This document shows, piece after piece, positions 1-10,113 of a stretch of 38,529 bases of DNA. A program made the position numbers and the translations under genes. The DNA is taken from NCBI GenBank assembly GCA_031270725.1, contig JAISWS010000165.1, forward strand, positions 1 to 38,529. Reading direction: 5' to 3'. Source of the stretch: Syntrophomonadaceae bacterium (GTDB taxonomy: Bacteria > Bacillota > Syntrophomonadia > Syntrophomonadales > Syntrophomonadaceae). The notes beneath the pieces are model-generated. The model was not told where the DNA came from. It saw only the letters and a list, made by a program, of their open reading frames with translations, and did not search any database. Positions within the stretch are counted from its first letter, which is position 1. Every line of letters starts with the position of its first letter.

Positions 1-2
1 TA

Positions 3-749
3 CTGGACATTATAAACCGCGGAGGGCAAAGGGTTGAAGTGCTGCGTCATTCGTCCGAAGAGGATATTTACGGGGTAAATGACCGGGTACAGCTGGCGTA
101 TGCCGAGAAAATACTGCGCCGGCGGAAAAATTATAAGCTGATGTACGCGGGAGTAACTATTATTGATCCTGACGCGACTTTTATAGACGATTCAGTAAAT
201 ATAGGAAAAGACACGGTGGTTTTCCCTTTCACTTTTCTGGCTGGAAATACGGAAATCGGCGAAAACTGCCGTATAGGGCCGGGGACCTTTATTAACGATT
301 CCATCGTGGGTAATGCTACGACCGTTGAGTATTCACGCGTTAGAGAAGCCAGAATAGGCGATGAATGTACAGTCGGACCTTATTCATACTTGCGCCCGGA
401 GACGGTAATTGGCAACCAGGTTAAAATAGGTGATTTTGTAGAACTGAAAAAAACGGTGGTGGGGGAAAAGAGTAAAATACCGCATTTAAGTTATGTGGGG
501 GATGCGATTGTCGGCAAGTCGGCCAATATTGGCGCCGGTACTATAACTTGCAATTATGACGGAAAGAATAAATATGTTACTATTATTGAAGACCATGCTT
601 TTATCGGCAGCAATACCAACCTGATAGCGCCGATTACTATTGGCAGGAACGCTGTTACCGGAGCCGGATCCTCACTGTCTCATGATGTTCCGCCCGATTC
701 CCTGGCGGTGGAAAGGGCTCAGGCCAAGGTGAAAAAGAAACGGGAATAA
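3..749 (+). CDS. glmU: Bifunctional UDP-N-acetylglucosamine pyrophosphorylase / glucosamine-1-P N-acetyltransferase, C-terminal part (truncated by window start)
   Basis: Left-handed beta-helix hexapeptide repeats; GlmU-type motifs YSYLRPETVIGNQVKIGDFVELKKT, KIPHLSYVGDAIVGKSANIGAGTITCNYDGKNKY. Frame stays open upstream of the ORF-track start at 39. Confidence 0.95.
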   Translation: MDIINRGGQRVEVLRHSSEEDIYGVNDRVQLAYAEKILRRRKNYKLMYAGVTIIDPDATFIDDSVNIGKDTVVFPFTFLAGNTEIGENCRIGPGTFINDSIVGNATTVEYSRVREARIGDECTVGPYSYLRPETVIGNQVKIGDFVELKKTVVGEKSKIPHLSYVGDAIVGKSANIGAGTITCNYDGKNKYVTIIEDHAFIGSNTNLIAPITIGRNAVTGAGSSLSHDVPPDSLAVERAQAKVKKKRE

Positions 750-773
750 TAAGATGTGGTAGGAGGTAAAACC

Positions 774-1727
774 ATGAAGGTATCTAAATGGAAAATGAAG
801 CTTTTTTCCGGTAATGCCAATATGGAACTAGCTTCGGAAATTGTTTCTCATTTGGGAGTTACGGTTGGAGATATCAACGTAGGACGTTTTTCTGACGGTG
901 AAATCAGATGTACTATTAACGAAACGGTTCGCGGAGTTGATGTTTTTGCTATCCAACCTCTTTGCAGTCCGGTAAACGATCATTTAATGGAGTTATTAAT
1001 TATGATCGACGCGTTCAGAAGGGCTTCAGCTTCGCGGATTAACGCGGTTATTCCTTATTTCGGATATGCCCGCCAGGATCGGAAGAGTAAAGCGAGAGAT
1101 CCTATCACCGCCAAGCTTATTTCTAATTTACTGGTAGAAGCAGGGGTACACCGTGTAGTAACCATTGATTTACACGCGCATCAGATACAGGGGTTTTTTG
1201 ATATACCGGTAGACCATTTGCCTGGAGTTCCAACCATAGCCGAATATTTAAAAATTAAAGGTTTTTATGGTAATGGGGTTGTACTCTCCCCGGATGTGGG
1301 GGGAGTGACCAGGGCGCGCGATCTGGCCGCCAAGCTGGATTGCCCTTTAGCGATCATTGACAAGAGAAGACCGGAACCGAATGTTTCTGAGATTATGAAC
1401 GTAATAGGCGAGGTCGAAGGGAAAAAAGTGGTGATTATTGACGATATCATAGATACGGCCGGTACTATTTGTTCCGCTGCGGAAGTTATGGTCGATAAAG
1501 GCGCGCTGGAAGTGTATGCCTGTTGTACTCACGCGGTTTTTTCAGGTCCGGCGCTGACAAGTTTAGCGGCGGCCCCTTTAAAGGAAATTGTGGTGACCAA
1601 TACTATCCCTCAGCCTGAAGCCGAGAAGCTGCTGCCCAATTTCAAAGTGCTTTCCATCGCTCCGTTGGTAGGAGAGGCTATTTTAAGGATTCATGAAGAT
1701 TTGTCGGTCAGCAAATTGTTTGAATAG
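774..1727 (+). CDS. prs: Ribose-phosphate pyrophosphokinase
   Basis: PRPP synthetase motifs (NVGRFSDGEI, YFGYARQDRK, VVIIDDIIDTAGT). ATG at 774 preceded by AGGAGG. Confidence 0.96.
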   Translation: MKVSKWKMKLFSGNANMELASEIVSHLGVTVGDINVGRFSDGEIRCTINETVRGVDVFAIQPLCSPVNDHLMELLIMIDAFRRASASRINAVIPYFGYARQDRKSKARDPITAKLISNLLVEAGVHRVVTIDLHAHQIQGFFDIPVDHLPGVPTIAEYLKIKGFYGNGVVLSPDVGGVTRARDLAAKLDCPLAIIDKRRPEPNVSEIMNVIGEVEGKKVVIIDDIIDTAGTICSAAEVMVDKGALEVYACCTHAVFSGPALTSLAAAPLKEIVVTNTIPQPEAEKLLPNFKVLSIAPLVGEAILRIHEDLSVSKLFE

Positions 1728-1787
1728 TAGCCTGGGATAGCGGTTTTTTGTGTAAGTGATATGAATTATGAATGCTGTTGTGTAATG

Positions 1788-1810
1788 CTCCGGCTGATAC
1801 CGGGGTTTTT
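1788..1810 (+). terminator. Probable intrinsic terminator after prs
   Basis: CTCCGG-CTGATA-CCGGGG (6 bp, one G-U) followed by TTTTT. Confidence 0.5.
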
Positions 1811-1899
1811 ACATGTTATATCCTTTTGCGGGCGGACTTTTCCGACGTTAATCCTTGGACAAAGTTTGGCCGGCCGGAATAATTAAAACGGAGATATAA

Positions 1900-2478
1900 A
1901 TGTTTAGCCGAAGAAAAGAAAGCTCAGTTAAAATAATAGCGGGATTAGGAAATCCCAGGTCAGAATATGAGTTTACCCGCCATAATATGGGTTTTATGAC
2001 TATTGATAAAATAGCGGATAGTGTTATACCCCAGAAACAGCAAAAGAAGTTTTCCGCCCATCTGCGCTATGTGACTATAGCGGGCGAAAAGGCGCTTTTA
2101 GTGAAACCTCTGACTTATATGAACCTTAGCGGCCAGCCGGTAAGCGCTGTTATGAGTTGGTTTAAAGCTTCTCTGGAAAATTTATTGGTTATTTATGACG
2201 ATATGGATATTGAAACCGGTAATTTAAAAATAAAGCCGCAAGGCGGAGCCGGCGGACATAAAGGGATGAGCTCCATAATTAAAAATGTGGGCAGTCAGGA
2301 ATTCGCCAGGATCAGAATAGGCATTGGCCGGCCTGATACGGAAGCGGTAAACTGGGTTTTAGGACGTATCGGAGCGGAGGAAAAAAAGATACTTGAACAG
2401 ACCATGGCAGATGCGGCGGAGGCCGCCAAGCTATGGGTCAGCGAAGGTATAAATAAATGTATGAATAAATATAATTAA
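1900..2478 (+). CDS. pth: Peptidyl-tRNA hydrolase
   Basis: IIAGLGNPRSEYEFTRHNMGFM, KPLTYMNLSGQPV, YDDMDIETGNLKIKPQGGAGGHKGMSSI motifs. Confidence 0.96.
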   Translation: MFSRRKESSVKIIAGLGNPRSEYEFTRHNMGFMTIDKIADSVIPQKQQKKFSAHLRYVTIAGEKALLVKPLTYMNLSGQPVSAVMSWFKASLENLLVIYDDMDIETGNLKIKPQGGAGGHKGMSSIIKNVGSQEFARIRIGIGRPDTEAVNWVLGRIGAEEKKILEQTMADAAEAAKLWVSEGINKCMNKYN

Positions 2479-2598
2479 TTGGGGCTGAGAGTCGGCGGCG
2501 GGGAAAAACGACGGGGGTAAGCCCGGATGCTGTAATAATGTATATTTGCTTCCGCATAATGATATTCTAATGTTAGAATGCGAAAAGGGGGAGGCAAA

Positions 2599-2772
2599 AT
2601 GAAAATATACAGCGTATGTGAGTATTGCCAGAATGTTTTTGCCGAAAATGAAATTGAAGGAGTGGAAGGGATAATAGAATTAAAGGGCGTCTGTAACAGC
2701 TGCGAACAAGAGTTGCGGGATTGTGAAAGTTTCGGCAGCATTTATAAAGGCGAGCAGGTAAATGAATTTTAA
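2599..2772 (+). CDS. Small zinc-finger-like protein, candidate anti-sigma-F factor Fin (YabK) homolog
   Basis: 57 aa with two CxxC pairs (CEYC...CNSC), strong SD (GGGGGAGG), located between pth and mfd as fin/yabK is in Bacillus. Confidence 0.65.
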   Translation: MKIYSVCEYCQNVFAENEIEGVEGIIELKGVCNSCEQELRDCESFGSIYKGEQVNEF

Positions 2773-2896
2773 GATGGCAGTTGCTTTTCAGAATGTAAAA
2801 AGCGGACAGTTTTTTTAATCGCCCGCAAAATTTAAGAACATTGATTACTGGTGGGGGCATAAAAGCGCTCACTTTAAGGCATGGGGAGGTTTTTAT

Positions 2897-5800
2897 GTGG
2901 ATCTGGATGTGGTTGATAAAACAGCACGGTTTTTAAATGAGCGGAACAATGTGGTGTTAAGCGGGCTGACAGGGAGCGCCAAGAGTTTTTTGTTTGACCG
3001 GCTGACGCGAAAAATAAACGGCAGAATTTTATGCTTGGTTGCTGATGAAGAAACCGCTTATGATTTGGCCGCCGAATTGAAAGTTTTGAATAAAAACGGG
3101 CAGGTACGGTTGTTTTTAAACCGGGATTTATTGTTTATAAAAGAAAATTACTCGCAGGCTGAAGTGGAGAGAATACAAGTGTTACACGAATGTATTCTGC
3201 ATCCTGACCGCGCGGGAATGATAATCGCGACCGCGGGAGCTATGGCCTATCCGATTATTTCACCGCAGGAGTGGCGGCTTAAAACCATAAAATTGAATGT
3301 AGGGCAAGAAATAGATATGACAGAATTTATTCACGCTCTGGCCGCTAACTCGTATAAAAGAAGCTCCACCGTTACCAGGCCGGGAGAGTTTGCTCTGCGG
3401 GGCGGTATTATCGATTTGTTTCCGGTTAATGAAAAACAGCCGTACCGGATTGATTTTTGGGGCAATATGGTTGATGATATACATACGTTCGATGTGAATA
3501 CCCAGCGTACTGACGGCGGCCGGATCGATTTATTCAGCGTATGTGCGGCTGATGAATTAACAGGGAAAAAAATTAACAGTACTCTTCTGGATTATCTGAA
3601 ACCCGAGGCTAAAATTATTTTTGACGAACCACGGGAATTTTTCAATAATTGCCGCAAGCATGCTAAACATTATAAAAAAATGCTCGCGGAAATGAAAGAG
3701 ATGAGTAAAGCGGTTCCGGAAATATTACCACTGGATCCGGAATTTCTGCGCGGCCGCCTGAATGGATTCCCTACTTTATACCACGCCTTTTTTACGGGCA
3801 ATATACCGCAGGTTAAATGCGCGCTGGCGGAACATATCGCGCAAAAGGAAATGGAGTCATTTCATAATCAGTATGAAATGATGTTCACCAGAATACAGGG
3901 CTGGCTGAAACAAGGCTACAGGGTTCGTTTAGCCGTTAAAAACAAAACGGCGCGCCGGCAAATATCTCAGGAATTACTGGAACGGGGCATCAACGGAAGC
4001 GAATATACGGATGAAGTACTAAAAAGAGGTTTTATCAGTACGGCATTGAAATTCGCCCTGATTACGGAAAACGACATATGGAAAAATAGAGCGGCTGGCA
4101 GGAAGAGAAGAAAAGCGAAAATTTCTCCGGAAACGAGAATTTTGGGAGAAGATTTGAAAATAGGCGATTATGTGGTGCATGAACAGCATGGGGTAGGGAT
4201 TTTTCAGGGTATTTCGCTGGTTGAAAATGGCGGAGTTACTAAAGAATATATAACTATTCAATATGCCGGAAACGATAAACTTTATTTACCGGTGGATCGC
4301 CTGGATTCTTTGTATCGTTTTTTACATACGGAAGAAAAAACGCCGCGTCTGAATAAACTGGGAGGCAGCGAGTGGGAGAGAACCAAGCAAAAAGCGGCCC
4401 GGTCTATACGGGAAATGGCGCAGGAACTTCTCTCACGGTACGCTAAAAGGCAGGCCCAGGAAGGATATGCCTTTGCTCAGGATACTCGCTGGCAGGAGCA
4501 GTTTGAAGAAGATTTTCCCTATACTGAGACGCCCGATCAAATGCGGGCTATAAACGATGTGAAAAGAGATATGGAAAGTATACGGCCTATGGAGCGTTTA
4601 GTTTGCGGGGACGTCGGTTATGGGAAAACCGAGGTTGCTATGCGGGCGGCTTTTAAGGCTTTGATGGACGGTAAGCAGATTGCGGTTTTGGTTCCGACTA
4701 CGGTTCTGGCGGAGCAGCATTTTCAAAATTTTAAAGAACGTTTTTCGCCATATGCCGGAACGGTAGAGTGCCTTAGCCGCTTAAAAGGCGTGGCTCGGCA
4801 AAAAAAAATTGCGGCGGAGCTGGCGAAAGGCTCCATAGATATTATTATAGGAACCCACAGGCTATTGTCCAAGGATATTGTATTTAAAGATTTAGGGCTT
4901 TTAATTATTGACGAGGAGCATCGTTTCGGGGTAGCGCAAAAAGAGCATATTAAGGCTTACAAAGACCTGGTGGATATTTTGAGTTTGTCGGCTACCCCTA
5001 TTCCGCGCAGTTTACACATGTCGCTTAACGGATTGATGGACATGAGCGTCATCGATACCCCGCCGCCGGAACGGTATCCTATTACTACATATGTATTGGA
5101 ATTTAACGCCGGTATAATTTGCGAAGCCATTCTGAATGAAATTAATCGGCAAGGTCAGGTATTCTTTGTGCATAACCGCATTGAAGATATTTATGAGGTT
5201 AAGAGGGAATTAGAGGCGTGGATGCCGGAAATCAGCATCTGTTTGGGGCATGGGCGTATGCGGGAAGGGGAACTGACAAAGGTTATAATGGATTTTGCCC
5301 AAGGCAGATACCAGTTGTTTTTATGCACCACTATTATTGAATCCGGTTTGGATTTGCCTAATGTTAACACGATAATTGTTGATGAAGCTGATAAATTAGG
5401 CTTGGCGCAGCTTTACCAGCTGCGGGGACGGGTGGGGAGGTCGGAACGATTAGCTTATGCTTACCTGACTTACCGTCCTTACCGCTCCATAAATGAAACG
5501 GCGCAAAAAAGGCTGGCCGCTATCCGCGAGTTCAGTGATTTGGGTTCGGGAATGAAAATAGCCCTGAGAGATTTAGAAATCAGAGGGTTCGGCAATATAT
5601 TAGGCTCGGAGCAGCATGGTTATATCAATGCGATAGGTTTTGACCTATATTGCCATTTGCTGGAACAAGAGACCGCCAAAATAAAAGGGGAAACGTCAGC
5701 CGGGAAAATACAGCCGTTTTTAGATATTGATGTCGATTCTTTTATACCGGATACCTATATAGAAGACGCCGGAACTAAAATGAGAATTTACAGGCGCTTG

Positions 5801-6112
5801 CTTTTGGCGGATACGCTGGGGGAAATAGATGAGATAAAAGACGAAATGGCAGACAGGTTTGGAGTGATGCCGAAACCGGTTGAAAATTTTCTGAATGTGG
5901 CCGCTTTAAAAGTTTTGGCGCAGGATAAAGAAGTTATTTCTTTGCGCCATCAGGGAAAATATATTGAGATAAAACTCAGCAAGCCGGCGCCGGATGAAAT
6001 GATTTTGAAAAAAACTTTTCCCAATGTCAAAAAAGTACGTCAGGATTTACTGCGATTGTCCAGCGGCAAATATACTCTCGGGGAATTAAAAGATTTGTTA
6101 AGCGCTATCTGA
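2897..6112 (+). CDS. mfd: Transcription-repair coupling factor
   Basis: CarD-like RID (GDYVVHEQHGVGIFQGI), helicase motifs (CGDVGYGKTEVAMRAAF, IIDEEHRFGV), TRCF C-terminal domain. GTG start downstream of GGGGAGG. Confidence 0.97.
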   Translation: MDLDVVDKTARFLNERNNVVLSGLTGSAKSFLFDRLTRKINGRILCLVADEETAYDLAAELKVLNKNGQVRLFLNRDLLFIKENYSQAEVERIQVLHECILHPDRAGMIIATAGAMAYPIISPQEWRLKTIKLNVGQEIDMTEFIHALAANSYKRSSTVTRPGEFALRGGIIDLFPVNEKQPYRIDFWGNMVDDIHTFDVNTQRTDGGRIDLFSVCAADELTGKKINSTLLDYLKPEAKIIFDEPREFFNNCRKHAKHYKKMLAEMKEMSKAVPEILPLDPEFLRGRLNGFPTLYHAFFTGNIPQVKCALAEHIAQKEMESFHNQYEMMFTRIQGWLKQGYRVRLAVKNKTARRQISQELLERGINGSEYTDEVLKRGFISTALKFALITENDIWKNRAAGRKRRKAKISPETRILGEDLKIGDYVVHEQHGVGIFQGISLVENGGVTKEYITIQYAGNDKLYLPVDRLDSLYRFLHTEEKTPRLNKLGGSEWERTKQKAARSIREMAQELLSRYAKRQAQEGYAFAQDTRWQEQFEEDFPYTETPDQMRAINDVKRDMESIRPMERLVCGDVGYGKTEVAMRAAFKALMDGKQIAVLVPTTVLAEQHFQNFKERFSPYAGTVECLSRLKGVARQKKIAAELAKGSIDIIIGTHRLLSKDIVFKDLGLLIIDEEHRFGVAQKEHIKAYKDLVDILSLSATPIPRSLHMSLNGLMDMSVIDTPPPERYPITTYVLEFNAGIICEAILNEINRQGQVFFVHNRIEDIYEVKRELEAWMPEISICLGHGRMREGELTKVIMDFAQGRYQLFLCTTIIESGLDLPNVNTIIVDEADKLGLAQLYQLRGRVGRSERLAYAYLTYRPYRSINETAQKRLAAIREFSDLGSGMKIALRDLEIRGFGNILGSEQHGYINAIGFDLYCHLLEQETAKIKGETSAGKIQPFLDIDVDSFIPDTYIEDAGTKMRIYRRLLLADTLGEIDEIKDEMADRFGVMPKPVENFLNVAALKVLAQDKEVISLRHQGKYIEIKLSKPAPDEMILKKTFPNVKKVRQDLLRLSSGKYTLGELKDLLSAI

Positions 6113-7210
6113 GCCGGGCCTGGTTTTTAACTTCCCGGCGCTATATAGCTGTACGGCTGTCAGCAGGGCGCTTACATAAGTGAAAATAATAAAGAAGTTT
6201 ACTAAAGGCAGGTAATGGAGGAACCAGTCAAAATAAGCTAGATTGCTTATATCCACGCTGAGGCCTGACGCAAAGGCCATTAGCCCCGCCGGAATAATTA
6301 AGCCGCGATTGCTTTTAAGTGAAAAAAGCTGTTGAATAAACATAGTGAAGCTCTGATAATAACAGATAATGGCCACGAAAGACGCCGATACCCAAAAACT
6401 GGTAAAGAAAATATCCAGGCGGCTGAAAGCGCCCAGGTCATTTAAGTGTAATACTTCCTGGGTAGGAAAATTGTATAAAAGAGTTAATTCGGGGCCTAAA
6501 ATAACTAAAGAAAGAATAGTAAACGCGATTAAACTCAATACGGCCGCCGAGTACCAGTAATAGACAACGCGCTTATTTTGTTTTAAATCGGAGCTTAAAA
6601 ATAAAAAAGCGCCGATGATTACGATTTCCGAGAAAGGCCAGGAGCTGACAAATATGCTTTGGAAAATCAAAGGCCTCCATTCAGCCAGCAAGGGAGTGAG
6701 CTGACTGAAATCCGCTTGGGTTAAAGGCAGTAAAAAACCGAAAATAAGAAAAATTATGACAAACCATACGATAACATTACTTAAACGCGCGACGCTGTTA
6801 ATGCCGTGATAAACGACAAAACCGCAGCTGGCATAGATTACGCTGTTCAGAAGAACGGGCGAATAACGGGGGTTGATAGTGGTAAGCACTATGCTGACGT
6901 CTATACCGTAACCAATCAGGATACTGAATATTATAAATAAAAAAAACCCGTTGAGTATATGGCCGGGTATTTTGCCCAGTAAATCAGAGGCTACAATAGC
7001 TATAGGCTTTTCAGGGAACAGTAATTGTGTTTTTATAAAAACGTATAAGATGTAAAAACCCATTAGCGAGCTTAGTAAAATTCCCAGCCAGGCGTCCTGC
7101 CTGAAAATTTTAGCGGGGATATAGACGATATTGCTGCTGATTAGTAATATAAAGATAATTTTGCCTATTTGAGAAGTGTACAGTTTGTTCTTTTCCATCG
7201 TTACTCCCAT
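6098..7210 (-). CDS. Spore germination GerAB-family permease
   Basis: About 10 hydrophobic TM segments, GerAB/endospore amino-acid permease-like; in operon with gerA and gerC homologs. Confidence 0.85.
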   Translation of the reverse strand: MGVTMEKNKLYTSQIGKIIFILLISSNIVYIPAKIFRQDAWLGILLSSLMGFYILYVFIKTQLLFPEKPIAIVASDLLGKIPGHILNGFFLFIIFSILIGYGIDVSIVLTTINPRYSPVLLNSVIYASCGFVVYHGINSVARLSNVIVWFVIIFLIFGFLLPLTQADFSQLTPLLAEWRPLIFQSIFVSSWPFSEIVIIGAFLFLSSDLKQNKRVVYYWYSAAVLSLIAFTILSLVILGPELTLLYNFPTQEVLHLNDLGAFSRLDIFFTSFWVSASFVAIICYYQSFTMFIQQLFSLKSNRGLIIPAGLMAFASGLSVDISNLAYFDWFLHYLPLVNFFIIFTYVSALLTAVQLYSAGKLKTRPGSDSA

Positions 7211-7452
7211 ACGTCTAATCGGAAAAAAGCTGCCATTTTATTAAAAAAAGGGGCCAGTCCCTGCAATAAATCATTTATTGTGGGTAATATATACAGATTG
7301 TAATTAATATCCGCGCCGTACAGCCAGGCAATCAGTAACATGACGGAAGTCAGAACCAATTCTTTCCATTGTTGATTTTTAAATAAATTCCTGCCTTCCG
7401 CGACAACAAAAATAAAAGTAAATATAAATAACGGCGCCATAATACCTTTCAT
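7201..7452 (-). CDS. Small two-TM protein in ger operon (possible D-subunit-like)
   Basis: 83 aa, two hydrophobic segments; overlaps gerB start by 10 nt; shares EG/EA-x3-LFKxxQW-K/R-E motif with the 61-aa ORF at 8762..8947. Confidence 0.7.
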   Translation of the reverse strand: MKGIMAPLFIFTFIFVVAEGRNLFKNQQWKELVLTSVMLLIAWLYGADINYNLYILPTINDLLQGLAPFFNKMAAFFRLDVWE

Positions 7453-7522
7453 GTCTGATACTCCTGTTGTGAATATTTTAAATAATCTCCGGCAAGAACG
7501 TGTTTTGCGCTTGGGCTATAAT

Positions 7523-8728
7523 TCAGCTGAATTTTACAGGCTTTGCAGTCAAGGTTGAATTATATATTTTGGCGTCTATGGTTATATTGTATTCTGTCTG
7601 AGGATACATAACGGGCCATTGTCCCTGTATTTGCCGCCACATTTCAGGCTCCAGCCTGTTTAAAGTCCAGCCCCACCCCAAAACGTCGCTTTGCAGGGAC
7701 TGGCTTTTTACGATACACGCGTTTATCTGCCGGCTAATCTCCTGTTCAGCCAAGAATTCAATTTGTTTTAACATTTGCGCTTCCAGTAAATTTTTATCTG
7801 TTTGCTGGCTTATAAAAGTCAAACTGGTAATAATGTTTATTTCCATAATTATTTTATCCCCTGAAATGGCGGGTTTTATTTTACGTTTGAATTCAAATAT
7901 TTTTAAATCCACTGTCTTATCCATAAAAAGCGGATCCGGTATCTTTATAAAACCGCCTTTTTGCAGGTCATCCATTAACCAGCGGTAGCCTCTGGATTCA
8001 AGATCATCAAAAGCGCCGGCCATTTGCCGGCCTTTGAAAAGCGCCATTCCGGATAAGACAGGAATTTTTTGCGGTTCCACCGGCAACGGCGATTTATCCG
8101 CGGCGCTTTCCTGGCTGCCGCCGGGGATAGGCTGTGCCGCTAAGGAAATTATGGGGACGGCAGGTTCTCTGCCTGCTTGTGCGCAGTAAATTGTGAAGTC
8201 AAGTTTACGGACGGGTATGAATATGTTGGCGGATTGTTGATTTTGAGTCAGCAATCCGCTCAATCCGCGCCCCAGCGATATTGCCCGCAAGGTATTGGAG
8301 GACACTATTTCTTCGGCAGTATTGGTTTCCGAAATCAGTATAAGCAGGTCAGGCCTCAAATAGCTGTTTCTGGACAAAAAATCCATTATTAAAGATAAGT
8401 CGGTTTGAGCCAATTCTTTACCTATTATTAGGGTATCCGTCTGCGGCAATTCCATTATTTTGCAAAATGATAAATAAAACCTTCTTACCGCTTCGGAGCA
8501 GCTCTTGCCGGTAGCGGAAACCACAAAGGTCTCGGGAGATTTATTTTCTAAAGCGGGAAATGGTTTAATGATACTGGCGCTGATTTTTATGTCTCCCTGG
8601 CCGGTAAGGTCTAAACCAATGACGCTTACAACAGCTGTATTGTCTATCTCTGAATAATCCCAGCATCCTCCGCTCCAAAGCGTGGCTAAAGGCAGGAATG
8701 CCAATATAAGCGTTTTTTTTAGTTTCAT
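7523..8728 (-). CDS. Spore germination GerAC-family lipoprotein
   Basis: Lipoprotein-type N-terminus (LATLWSGGCWDYSEI), GerAC-type body and C-terminus (VLGWGWTLNRLEPEMWRQI). Confidence 0.9.
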   Translation of the reverse strand: MKLKKTLILAFLPLATLWSGGCWDYSEIDNTAVVSVIGLDLTGQGDIKISASIIKPFPALENKSPETFVVSATGKSCSEAVRRFYLSFCKIMELPQTDTLIIGKELAQTDLSLIMDFLSRNSYLRPDLLILISETNTAEEIVSSNTLRAISLGRGLSGLLTQNQQSANIFIPVRKLDFTIYCAQAGREPAVPIISLAAQPIPGGSQESAADKSPLPVEPQKIPVLSGMALFKGRQMAGAFDDLESRGYRWLMDDLQKGGFIKIPDPLFMDKTVDLKIFEFKRKIKPAISGDKIIMEINIITSLTFISQQTDKNLLEAQMLKQIEFLAEQEISRQINACIVKSQSLQSDVLGWGWTLNRLEPEMWRQIQGQWPVMYPQTEYNITIDAKIYNSTLTAKPVKFS

Positions 8729-8761
8729 AAATATACACCCTGCTCAGTTAAAATAATTTTT

Positions 8762-8947
8762 TTAAGAATAACGTAATAAAATTTTATCGATAGCTTGCCC
8801 GGCAATTCTAAAATCAAGCGCAAGATAAACGGATATAAGCATAATCACGCCGATAATTATTATTTCCCTCCATTGACAGGCTTTAAACAAAAGAATGGCT
8901 TCTTTAATGACGATGGATAAGCTCACAGCGATTAATAATTTATTCAT
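8762..8947 (-). CDS. Small two-TM protein in ger operon (possible D-subunit-like)
   Basis: 61 aa; shares the LFKxxQW-R/K-E motif with 7201..7452; lies between two gerC genes on the same strand. Confidence 0.65.
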   Translation of the reverse strand: MNKLLIAVSLSIVIKEAILLFKACQWREIIIIGVIMLISVYLALDFRIAGQAIDKILLRYS

Positions 8948-8958
8948 GTACTCCCTGC

Positions 8959-10113
8959 CTATTCCTGAAAATAATAAGATTTGCTGGTCAAATAAGTTCT
9001 TCTGATGATGAAATCACTTTGCAGCTGATAATTTACGGCGGGAAACATTGTATCCCATTGGGGGGCAATTCCACCCCAAAAATGAGTATCCGCTTGATTT
9101 ATCAATTGGCCCCAGCCTAAGATATCACTGTTTATATTTTGCGCTTTGTCTATGCAGTTGCTGATATAAGCGTTTATTTTATCCTCCGCCATTTGCTCCA
9201 GCTGAGGATATTTGTCTAATCGCAATAAGTCACCGCCTCCGCTTTGTTCATAAAAATTGCCGTCCGCGTGTACCTGAATAAGCATAGTTATGCGCTGATT
9301 TTCTTTTTCTATTAAAGGTTTTATTTCCGCGGCCAGTTTTGTCAGCTCAAAAGTAATAAAATACCCGGGATCTTCAGGGTTGTTAATAAGCAGCAGGCCG
9401 CTATTGATATTTTTACCGGTCAGATAATGGTAGCCTTTACTTTCCGCTTCATTTAAAGAAGCGATCATTCTGGGACCTTTGAAAACAGCGAGCCCGTCCA
9501 GTGATAAAATATACTTTTCCCCGTCTTTAACTTTCTTTATTTGCGGGAGAACAGGTTCTATGCCCGGGGTAATTAATTTGCGCATAAATTCGTACATTAA
9601 AACAGGTTTATACATGTTAAGCTGTTTTTCTTCATTTTTGAGAGTACGGGCTAAAGAAGTTGACAGATAAGTTTCTAAAACAGGTTTTGTTTTGAAAATT
9701 TCCTCCGGATTACTTCCGGAGATAACCAGCAGGGGAATGTTATGTTTAATTTCCGTGGTGCGGGTAAGGTAGTCGGATACCAAAGCGACGTCAGTTTTAC
9801 AAAGGTTTTCACCGAGCAATACGATACTGACGTGATTCCATAAAGGGGTCTGGGGTAAAAAATCAGACAATAAATTACTGGCTTCAGCTAAAGTCCGGCC
9901 TTTGCCGCTGAGTATGACGGCTGAGCTGTCTTCCCGCGAATCTTCTTTCGTAGCGGTTGGCTTTATGAACTCAGAAGTTAATTCTATTTGATTATCCTGC
10001 CAGTCTACGCCTATTCCGATAGAAAAAATCAAATCAGGGATTTCGTTTCCCTGACAGCCGGATAATAGGGTGAGCATAAAGATGATAATAACGGAAAGCT
10101 TATAGTTTTTCAT
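8959..10113 (-). CDS. Spore germination GerAC-family lipoprotein
   Basis: Lipobox LLSGC; GerAC-type body (DILGWGQLINQADTHFW); ATGA overlap with gerA. Confidence 0.92.
   Translation of the reverse strand: MKNYKLSVIIIFMLTLLSGCQGNEIPDLIFSIGIGVDWQDNQIELTSEFIKPTATKEDSREDSSAVILSGKGRTLAEASNLLSDFLPQTPLWNHVSIVLLGENLCKTDVALVSDYLTRTTEIKHNIPLLVISGSNPEEIFKTKPVLETYLSTSLARTLKNEEKQLNMYKPVLMYEFMRKLITPGIEPVLPQIKKVKDGEKYILSLDGLAVFKGPRMIASLNEAESKGYHYLTGKNINSGLLLINNPEDPGYFITFELTKLAAEIKPLIEKENQRITMLIQVHADGNFYEQSGGGDLLRLDKYPQLEQMAEDKINAYISNCIDKAQNINSDILGWGQLINQADTHFWGGIAPQWDTMFPAVNYQLQSDFIIRRTYLTSKSYYFQE

Noticed and set aside
1265-1532. Antisense ORFs inside prs
   Set aside because: Fully antisense to a clear PRPP synthetase; no recognisable domain.
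2475-2872. Minus-strand ORFs of 88 and 99 aa across fin and the mfd leader
   Set aside because: Antisense to the fin-like gene, Cys/Pro-rich random-looking translations, no SD.
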